Source of the DNA: JAWVZU01 sp033722075
GTDB taxonomy: Bacteria; Pseudomonadota; Gammaproteobacteria; Xanthomonadales; SZUA-38
Direction of reading: 5' to 3'
NCBI GenBank assembly: GCA_033722075.1
Contig: JAWVZU010000128.1
Span: forward strand, 1-10,960
Length of the DNA stretch: 10,960 nucleotides
Below the pieces are notes generated by a model that did no database searches, was not told where the DNA came from, and saw nothing but the letters and a program-made list of their open reading frames with translations. Shown one piece after another: positions 5,882 to 10,960 of this stretch (the first letter of the stretch is position 1; every line of letters starts with the position of its first letter). The position numbers and the translations under genes are program-made.

Positions 5882-7071
5882 GCCGCGCCTTCGGCCCCTT
5901 CCTGCTGCTTTGCCTGATCGGTGCGGCCCTGCTCGCGCCCGGCGCGTCGTGGGCCAAAAAGGACAAAGGCGAGGATGAGGTCAACTACGTTGAGCTCGCC
6001 TCCGTCCTGGTCCAGGACGGCAACTACGAACGGGCTGAACAGGCGCTGCTGAACGTCGAAAATCCCGCAGCTGAAGGAGTCGACACGCCACGCTACTACA
6101 CGGTCTACGGGCTGATCCACCTGAATCGCAGCCAGCTTGAACTGGCCAGGAACAGCTTCAACAAGGCCATCGAAACCGGGCTGATCGACGAGGTGACCGG
6201 GGAAACGCCGGAGGTCATCTACATTTATCTCGCCCAGTGCCACTTCGGACTGGAAGAATATCGTGAGGCCATCAAGGCCCTGGACCGGGCCGGCGAAACC
6301 GCCGAGCGTATTTCCTCGACCTGGAGTATGCGGGCGCATGCGCACTGGCTACTGCACGAGAGGCAGCGAGCCTTCGACGTCCTGGCCCGCGCCGGCCAGC
6401 GTTTTCCGGACAACACCAACTTTCTGCGGCGCAAGGTGTTCTACCTGATCGAACTGGGACTCTACCTGGAAGCCGCCGAGGTCGGCCGGGCCTATCTCGA
6501 GCGTTCCGAAGGATCGGCCGAAGACCATGTTTCGATCGGCACTGCGCTCCATCGGGCCGGCAATCATGACCAGGCCCTGGAGTTCCTCGAAAGCGCCCAC
6601 CTACGCTATCCCGAGAGCGAAATCGTTTCCAAGGTTCTGGCGCATACGTACCTGGAAACGGGCCGACCGCTGGCGGCCGCCGAGCTGTTCCACAAGGCGT
6701 CGATGCGCAATCCGGAACTGGTCTCCGAGGCGGCCGAACTCTACCGCCGGGCCGGCAAGCCCTACCGGGCGCTCATGTTGAACGGGCAGATCAGGAACCA
6801 GACCAGGAAGTTGCAACAGCGCCTGGCCATCTTCCTGCAGCTGAAGGACTACGAGCAGATCACGACCATGGAAGATGCACTGTTCCGGGTCGGACTGCTG
6901 GAAGACGAAGACATCCGCTACGCGCTCGCCTACGCCTGGTTCCAGGTCGGGGACTACGAGAAGGCCGAGGGGCACATCCAGAAACTTCGCTCGCCGGAGC
7001 TGTTCCGCAAGGGAACGGAACTGCGCGAAGCCATGGAAGAGTGCAAGGCGGAATCCTGGCGTTGCGCTTAG
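5878..7071 (+). CDS. Periplasmic TPR-repeat protein of the TonB2 operon
   Basis: A 397-residue protein with a signal peptide (1-26, ending GASWA) followed by helical tetratricopeptide-like repeats over most of its length. The clearest are VELASVLVQDGNYERAEQALLN (38-59), a unit at 76-100, YLAQCHFGLEEYREAIKALDRA (117-138), ALHRAGNHDQALEFLESAHLRYP (223-245) and YALAYAWFQVGDYEKAEGHIQKL (348-370). Two cysteines near the C terminus (389, 396) could form a disulfide. A TPR gene closes the same cluster in Vibrio (VC1543, from memory). Its role is undefined; scaffolding between TonB/TtpC and receptors is inference. It overlaps the tonB stop by ATGA. Its own stop overlaps the birA stop tail to tail (7068-7071), with no terminator between. 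Confidence 0.88.
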   Translation: MSRAFGPFLLLCLIGAALLAPGASWAKKDKGEDEVNYVELASVLVQDGNYERAEQALLNVENPAAEGVDTPRYYTVYGLIHLNRSQLELARNSFNKAIETGLIDEVTGETPEVIYIYLAQCHFGLEEYREAIKALDRAGETAERISSTWSMRAHAHWLLHERQRAFDVLARAGQRFPDNTNFLRRKVFYLIELGLYLEAAEVGRAYLERSEGSAEDHVSIGTALHRAGNHDQALEFLESAHLRYPESEIVSKVLAHTYLETGRPLAAAELFHKASMRNPELVSEAAELYRRAGKPYRALMLNGQIRNQTRKLQQRLAIFLQLKDYEQITTMEDALFRVGLLEDEDIRYALAYAWFQVGDYEKAEGHIQKLRSPELFRKGTELREAMEECKAESWRCA

Positions 7072-8054
7072 CCCGGTCCCCGTCCGCTCTTTCTGACTGA
7101 AACCTCGCCGCCGTAGAAGCGTTCCAGACCCTTCGCCGTCCGGACCAGCAGGCGTCCCTGTTCGTCCACTCCCTCGGCCCGGCCCTCTACGGTCTCCCGC
7201 CCCGTGTCCACCCGCACGGATCGACCTGCCAGGTCGTCCAGCCGACGCCATTCGGTCAGGAATGGCCCCAAACCTTCCTCTTCGAAGCGGCGAAAAACAG
7301 TCAACAACTCGCCAACCAGTGACGCGGCCAGGTCATTGCGGGACACCTCCAGGCCCAGCCGGCGAAGATCGGTCCAGGGTTGATCGATCACCTCACCGCG
7401 CGGGCCCACCGCCAGGTTGATGCCGACGCCGACGACCAGGTCCGCCGGTCCGGTCATTTCGCCGCTGGTCTCGATCAGAATGCCGCCAAGCTTGGCGTCC
7501 TCCACCACCAGGTCATTGGGCCATTTCACCCGGACCTGGACACCCTGATCTTGCAGGGCACGGGCGACGGCGACGCCGGCCACCAGACCGACGCCGCCTA
7601 TGGCAGCAACGCCCTGGCCGAACACCCAGCGCAGCGAACAGAACAGATTGCCACCCGGCGGAGACACCCACGGCCGGCCGCGCCGACCCCGACCGGCGGT
7701 CTGGGTCTCGGCCAGAACCACGGTTCCGGTCCGCGCTGCGGCGTCACGTTGCAGCCAGGCATTGGTCGAGTCCACTTCCGCAAGCACGTGCAGGGCGGCA
7801 AGATCACGCCGGGCGTTCTCGGTCAGCCCTTCCTCGATCTGCGCCGTATCGAGCAGTTCGAAACGCTCGCGCAGCCGATAGCCCCGGCCGGGTCGATTCT
7901 CGATCGTCAGCCCGAGGGCTTCGAGGCGCCCGACCTGTTTCCACACCGCCGTGCGGCTGACGCCGAGCGCGTCGGCCAGCGCCTGTCCACTCACCCAGTC
8001 GCCGTCCGCAAGCGCCGTCAGCACCGGCCACCAGCCTGGCTCAGTGCCGCCCAC
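7068..8054 (-). CDS. birA: Bifunctional biotin ligase / biotin operon repressor
   Basis: Activates biotin to biotinyl-AMP and transfers it to a lysine of biotin carboxyl carrier protein; with its DNA-binding domain it can also repress biotin synthesis genes. The 328 residues include an N-terminal winged helix (about 10-62, VSGQALADALGVSRTAVWKQV), the catalytic STN (96-98), the biotin/AMP loop GRGRRGR (121-127), KWPNDL (177-182), GVGINL (209-214) and a C-terminal SH3-like barrel ending GGEVSVRK. Length is close to E. coli BirA. GTG at 8054 is chosen because it aligns with the E. coli N terminus and overlaps the plsY end by 14 bases. The open frame extends to 8138, inside plsY. GTG at 8027 is an alternative. 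Confidence 0.93.
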   Translation of the reverse strand: MGGTEPGWWPVLTALADGDWVSGQALADALGVSRTAVWKQVGRLEALGLTIENRPGRGYRLRERFELLDTAQIEEGLTENARRDLAALHVLAEVDSTNAWLQRDAAARTGTVVLAETQTAGRGRRGRPWVSPPGGNLFCSLRWVFGQGVAAIGGVGLVAGVAVARALQDQGVQVRVKWPNDLVVEDAKLGGILIETSGEMTGPADLVVGVGINLAVGPRGEVIDQPWTDLRRLGLEVSRNDLAASLVGELLTVFRRFEEEGLGPFLTEWRRLDDLAGRSVRVDTGRETVEGRAEGVDEQGRLLVRTAKGLERFYGGEVSVRKSGRGPG

Positions 8055-8688
8055 GCCCCAACCAATGGCTGATTCGGACCTTGTCGAAGCGGTTCTCGGT
8101 TCCCTGCAGCAGCCGTTGCACGTTGCCGCGATGCGCAAATACGATCAGCGCGGCGGCCGCCGTTGCGAAGACGAGCAGGGTCACCTTTTCCGCGGGGGCG
8201 GCGAGCCACCAGGCAAAGGGAATGACCGCCAGCGAGGCAAGGATCGTCGCCAGCCCGACGTACCCGCTGAGAATGATCACCAGCAGCCACAGGCCGATCA
8301 CCGGGAGCACGGCAGCGGGCAGCAGGGTGCCCGTTGCACCGACGAACGTCGCTGCACCTTTTCCGCCCCGGAAACCGAAATAGACGGGATAGATGTGGCC
8401 GAGGATGGCGGCGAAACCGCAGGCTGCAGCAGCAACGGCCGGGTCGGACCCGGCGAGCCCAAGCGGAATCTTCGGCAGCAATCCGGCAGCCACCATCCCC
8501 TTGCCGACATCGATCAGGACCACGCCGAGCGCAAAGACCAGGCCCTGGGTTCGGAGCGCGTTGGTTCCCCCCGCGTTTCCGCTACCCATGGTGCGAATAT
8601 CGACACCGCGGAGCAGGCCGATGACCAGCGATCCCGAAATTGACCCGAGCAGGTAGGCAATGATGCTCTTTATGACGAGGTCAAGCAT
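8041..8688 (-). CDS. plsY: Acyl-phosphate:glycerol-3-phosphate acyltransferase
   Basis: A polytopic inner-membrane enzyme that moves the acyl chain from acyl-phosphate to glycerol-3-phosphate, giving lysophosphatidate, the first committed step of phospholipid synthesis. The 215 residues carry the three PlsY motifs: GSGNAGGTN (35-43), GGKGAAT (108-114) and HRGNVQRLLQGTEN (186-199), separated by hydrophobic spans near 4-25, 48-72, 84-106, 121-160 and 167-185. ATG at 8688 is supported by a GAAGGG ribosome-binding site eight bases upstream and overlaps the end of the DAK-DegV gene by eight bases. An in-frame upstream start exists but lacks this support. The upstream neighbour is predicted to make its substrate, acyl-phosphate. 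Confidence 0.95.
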   Translation of the reverse strand: MLDLVIKSIIAYLLGSISGSLVIGLLRGVDIRTMGSGNAGGTNALRTQGLVFALGVVLIDVGKGMVAAGLLPKIPLGLAGSDPAVAAAACGFAAILGHIYPVYFGFRGGKGAATFVGATGTLLPAAVLPVIGLWLLVIILSGYVGLATILASLAVIPFAWWLAAPAEKVTLLVFATAAAALIVFAHRGNVQRLLQGTENRFDKVRISHWLGRGRH

Positions 8689-10555
8689 CCGTCCGGCCCT
8701 TCGCATCGATCCAGTCCTCGATCTCGATGTTCGGTTGCACGCCCACGATCAGCGTCCCGGGGCCCGCGTGGGCGCCCAGCGCCGAGCCGGCATCCGTCAC
8801 GTGAATCGTCTGGACCTTGGGCATCGTGGCGACCAGCGCCCGGCGCAGCTCGCGTGCGCCGCCGGGATTGTTGCAATGGGCAATCAGGACCCGATAGCTG
8901 GTTGCCGCGTCGGTCCGTCTTGCCACCCAGCGAGCAAACCTCGACGGCAGATTGCCACGACCGAGCAGGACACCCGCGGGACTGATCTCTCCGTCCTGGT
9001 TGTTGGCGATGACCGGCGTCAACCGGAACAGATCGGCCAGGGATTTCACCCACGCCTTGAGTCGTCCACCCCGCACGCCGTAGGTCATGTCCTGAAGGAC
9101 CGCGTAAGTCCGCGTCCGCGTTCGCATGTGCTCCAGCAGCTTGAGAACCGTCTCGAGATCGCCGCCGGCCCGGGCCGCTGCGGCGGCGCAGGCGGCGAGC
9201 AATCCATGTCCGGCCGAAGCATTGCGCGTGTCGAAGACAACCACCCGGGAGTCGTCGACGCGCCCGGCGGCGCCATGAGCCGCCTGCCAGGTGCCGCTGA
9301 GCGCCGCGGAAATCGATACGCAGACCACCGATTCGAAATGGGATGCCAGAAACTCGAACTGGCGGCGGAAATCACCTGGCGGCGGCTGGGAGGTGCGAGG
9401 GTGCACCGATCCGTTATTGAACTTGGCATAGAACTCGTCCGGCGTCAGGCTGACCTTGTCCAGGTACTGGCGATCGCCAAAGTTGATTCTCAACGGCACG
9501 AGGTGGATCTGCAACCGCTCCAGGAGCTCGTCGGGGATGTCTGCCCCGGTATCGGTAACGACCGCAACCCGGTGCCTTGATCGATGTGCTGCCCCGTGCT
9601 GTTGCTGCATGTCATCAGCCTTCTGGCTGGACACGTCACCAAATTGCTCGCACACGAGAAAGACCTCACCGGGATTGTCCACGTGGACGTGCACGCGGAC
9701 TTTCTGCTTGGTACCGGCGATGACCAGACTGCTTGCGTTGAGATCCTGGATCCGGTCGCGCAGCGCGTTTCGGTCGATGCCCTGACCGCTGATGATGCAC
9801 TCGGTGCAGAAGCGATGCGCCGCATCCATCTCGGCGCTGAAGCCGTCCGGATCGCCCTCTTCCAGCCTGAGGTCCTCCAGGACCAGCTCTTCCACGCCGC
9901 CCCGCTCGAGGTAGCGGACCATGCCTTCCAGCAGTTCCACGAAGCCCTGAGCGCCGGCGTCTACGACGTTGTTCTGGCGCAGCACCTCGAGCTGTTGTGG
10001 CGTGTTCGCCAGCGACTCGCGGGCCTTTCTGAGCCCCTTGTCCAGCAAAGTCTCGAAGTCCTTTGCACCGGCTTCGAGTTGCGTGTGCAGCTCCGCCGCG
10101 TAATCGCGAATGACCGAGAGCATGGTCCCTTCCCGCGGCTCCGCAATCGCCCCCTGGGCGCTCTGCGCACCCTGCAGGGCGCCTTGCGTGTAATCCGCCA
10201 CGGTCAGCTTGTCGCGGTCACCGACCACTTCCGAGAACCCTTGCAGGTACTGGGCGAAGATCGCCCCGGAATTGCCCCTGGCTCCGTCAAGAGCCAGGTC
10301 GGCGATGCGGCGGCACAGCGCGCCGGCGTGGGCATCGGCATGTCGCCCGATGCCCTTCATCACGGCGTGCAGCGTAAACGCCAGGTTGGTGCCCGTATCC
10401 GCGTCAGCAACCGGAAATACGTTGATCTTGTTGATGTAGTCCCGCTTCTGCGTAACCCGGTGGACACCCACCAGCAAAGCCTCCCGCAGCCATCTCGCAT
10501 CGATCGCCTGGGTGCGGACCTGGCCCGCTTCGGGTGAAGTCTCTGGTTTTGCCAT
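8681..10555 (-). CDS. DAK2 (DhaL)-DegV fusion, FakA-FakB-like fatty acid kinase
   Basis: A 624-residue soluble protein with two halves. Residues 10-210 are a DhaL/DAK2 kinase domain with INVFPVADADTGTN (44-57, Mg/ATP-binding Asp51 and Asp53) and GARGNSGAIFAQYLQGFSE (91-109). Residues 240-305 resemble the FakA middle domain, with Cys250 and the HVHVD motif (289-293) that recall its zinc site. Residues 329-624 are a complete DegV/FakB lipid-binding domain: VTDTGADIP (333-341), TSQPPPGDF (388-396), SISAALSGTWQAA (414-426), FDTRNASAGHGLL (441-453), GVRGGRL (493-499) and GAHAGPG (594-600). In Firmicutes, FakA and FakB are separate and make acyl-phosphate; here both are one chain. Activity is inferred. 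ATG at 10555 fits the family N terminus, though its ribosome-binding site is weak. Confidence 0.9.
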   Translation of the reverse strand: MAKPETSPEAGQVRTQAIDARWLREALLVGVHRVTQKRDYINKINVFPVADADTGTNLAFTLHAVMKGIGRHADAHAGALCRRIADLALDGARGNSGAIFAQYLQGFSEVVGDRDKLTVADYTQGALQGAQSAQGAIAEPREGTMLSVIRDYAAELHTQLEAGAKDFETLLDKGLRKARESLANTPQQLEVLRQNNVVDAGAQGFVELLEGMVRYLERGGVEELVLEDLRLEEGDPDGFSAEMDAAHRFCTECIISGQGIDRNALRDRIQDLNASSLVIAGTKQKVRVHVHVDNPGEVFLVCEQFGDVSSQKADDMQQQHGAAHRSRHRVAVVTDTGADIPDELLERLQIHLVPLRINFGDRQYLDKVSLTPDEFYAKFNNGSVHPRTSQPPPGDFRRQFEFLASHFESVVCVSISAALSGTWQAAHGAAGRVDDSRVVVFDTRNASAGHGLLAACAAAAARAGGDLETVLKLLEHMRTRTRTYAVLQDMTYGVRGGRLKAWVKSLADLFRLTPVIANNQDGEISPAGVLLGRGNLPSRFARWVARRTDAATSYRVLIAHCNNPGGARELRRALVATMPKVQTIHVTDAGSALGAHAGPGTLIVGVQPNIEIEDWIDAKGRTDA

Positions 10556-10585
10556 GAAGTCGGAGCTACGCCGAGAAGGCGCGTC

Positions 10586-10613
10586 AGTATAACCCGAGCC
10601 CGGGTGGTGGCGA
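10586..10613 (-). promoter_or_regulatory. Candidate sigma-70 promoter of the DAK-DegV/plsY/birA operon
   Basis: On the minus strand TATACT (10591-10586, 5/6 to consensus) follows TCGCCA (10613-10608, 4/6) with a 16-base spacer. The predicted start near 10579 leaves a leader of about 23 bases before the ATG at 10555. The DAK-DegV, plsY and birA genes overlap end to end, so this would be the main promoter for all three. The match is by eye and the -35 is weak. Confidence 0.42.
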
Positions 10614-10660
10614 GATTCGCCAAGGGATGGCGTCCCTGGAGGCAAACACCATCCTGAATC

Positions 10661-10711
10661 TTTCTAACATATTGTTTTTTATTGGTTTATTATATTGGCA
10701 CACAATCTGCA
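10661..10711 (+). promoter_or_regulatory. Sigma-54 (RpoN) promoter behind an AT-rich tract
   Basis: TTGGCACACAATCTGCA at 10695-10711 matches the -24/-12 consensus TTGGCAC-N5-TTGC at all but one core base. The invariant GG (10697-10698) and GC (10709-10710) are separated by exactly ten bases. Immediately upstream, 10661-10696 is strikingly AT-rich in an otherwise high-GC window, as expected for a bending or IHF-type site between an enhancer and a sigma-54 promoter. The predicted start near 10721 leaves a leader of about 28 bases before the GTG at 10750. A sigma-70-like pair (CTAACA 10664-10669, TATTAT 10688-10693, spacer 18) also fits the AT tract but is weaker. No activator site is visible. 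Confidence 0.7.
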
Positions 10712-10749
10712 AAGACTCAGGCAAGACAACTTTGACAAGGGGCGAACGT

Positions 10750-10960
10750 GTGAAATGGTCGAACCGACCAACCACCTTGACCCGGTGGGCTATCGAGATG
10801 CTGGTGGCGCTGGCGCTGTTGTGGACGGCTGTCGGAGCCCAGCATCTCTCACAGGCCACGGCCTGCGGATCCCAACTTCCGGCAGTCGAGGCCGGCGACA
10901 ATTTGAGCGATGCTGAGAAAAGTAACTCACGGCTGTCCGACCAATGTTCAGCCATTTCCG
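10750..10960 (+). CDS. Secreted protein of unknown function, 5' part only
   Basis: An open frame of 70 codons runs off the right edge without a stop. GTG at 10750 follows an AAGGGG ribosome-binding site (10737-10742) with a seven-base spacer. The product starts with a basic segment (KWSNRPTTLTRW), then a hydrophobic core (AIEMLVALALLWTAVGA, 14-30), with possible cleavage after VGA (30) or ATA (38), so export is likely. The visible mature part is polar, with Cys39 and Cys66. The bases before Cys39 do not make a good lipobox. An ATG at codon 17 is an alternative start but lacks a ribosome-binding site. I do not recognise the family. The sigma-54 promoter upstream suggests specialised, activator-controlled expression. 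Confidence 0.65.
   Translation, partial: MKWSNRPTTLTRWAIEMLVALALLWTAVGAQHLSQATACGSQLPAVEAGDNLSDAEKSNSRLSDQCSAIS

Noticed and set aside
8055..8138. N-terminal extension of BirA to 8138
   Set aside because: The extra residues lie inside plsY, have no homology to BirA N termini, and GTG at 8054 matches the expected length.
8660..9580. 306-residue plus-strand open frame
   Set aside because: Antisense to the DegV half of the fusion, whose motifs are unambiguous.
9584..10537. 317-residue plus-strand open frame
   Set aside because: Antisense to the DAK kinase half; composition is that of a shadow frame.
10732..10737. Perfect TTGACA -35 hexamer
   Set aside because: It overlaps the ribosome-binding site of the gene at 10750, and no -10 lies 16-18 bases downstream.
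10584..10955. 123-residue minus-strand open frame at the right end
   Set aside because: It crosses the AT-rich promoter tract and lies antisense to the plus frame from 10750, which has a ribosome-binding site and signal peptide.

Overview
The window reads as a high-GC gammaproteobacterial chromosome segment. The evidence is dense, overlapping genes with G/C-ending codons, a birA/coaX/SPOR set, and a complete Vibrio-type TonB2 cluster. A Wenzhouxiangella- or Chromatiales-like host is an impression from protein style, not something I could test. There are no insertion sequences, CRISPR arrays or tRNA genes, and no visible frameshifts.

Layout. Positions 1-346 hold no convincing protein gene. 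On the minus strand they carry an FNR/ANR-like box with a correctly spaced -10 element, about 230 bases with strong inverted repeats, and a textbook intrinsic terminator next to the left edge. Positions 347-1788 (minus) are a SPOR-domain protein and type III pantothenate kinase (coaX), joined by an ATGA overlap. Positions 1991-7071 (plus) are a tightly coupled six-gene energy-transduction operon: DUF3450 protein, TtpC, ExbB, ExbD, TonB and a periplasmic TPR protein. Positions 7068-10555 (minus) are biotin ligase/repressor BirA, acyl-phosphate:glycerol-3-phosphate acyltransferase PlsY, and a 624-residue protein joining a FakA-like kinase half to a FakB/DegV-like lipid-binding half. Positions 10556-10960 hold a divergent intergenic region with a strong sigma-54 promoter match, followed by the start of a secreted protein that runs off the right edge.

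How the genes fit together. The TonB2 operon should encode an inner-membrane proton-driven machine (TtpC/ExbB/ExbD) that energises TonB for outer-membrane uptake. DUF3450, TtpC and the TPR protein add periplasmic parts that the classical E. coli system lacks. On the minus strand, the DAK-DegV fusion is predicted to phosphorylate bound fatty acids, and PlsY consumes acyl-phosphate to start phospholipid synthesis, so the two genes would form a fatty-acid scavenging pair. BirA and CoaX serve biotin and coenzyme A metabolism. They are often neighbours in this class, but here the TonB2 operon lies between them on the opposite strand.

The most interesting points are the one-piece FakA-FakB-like fusion beside plsY, the sigma-54-driven secreted protein at the right end, the possible FNR-controlled structured RNA or leader at the left end, and the TonB2 operon lodged between birA and coaX.
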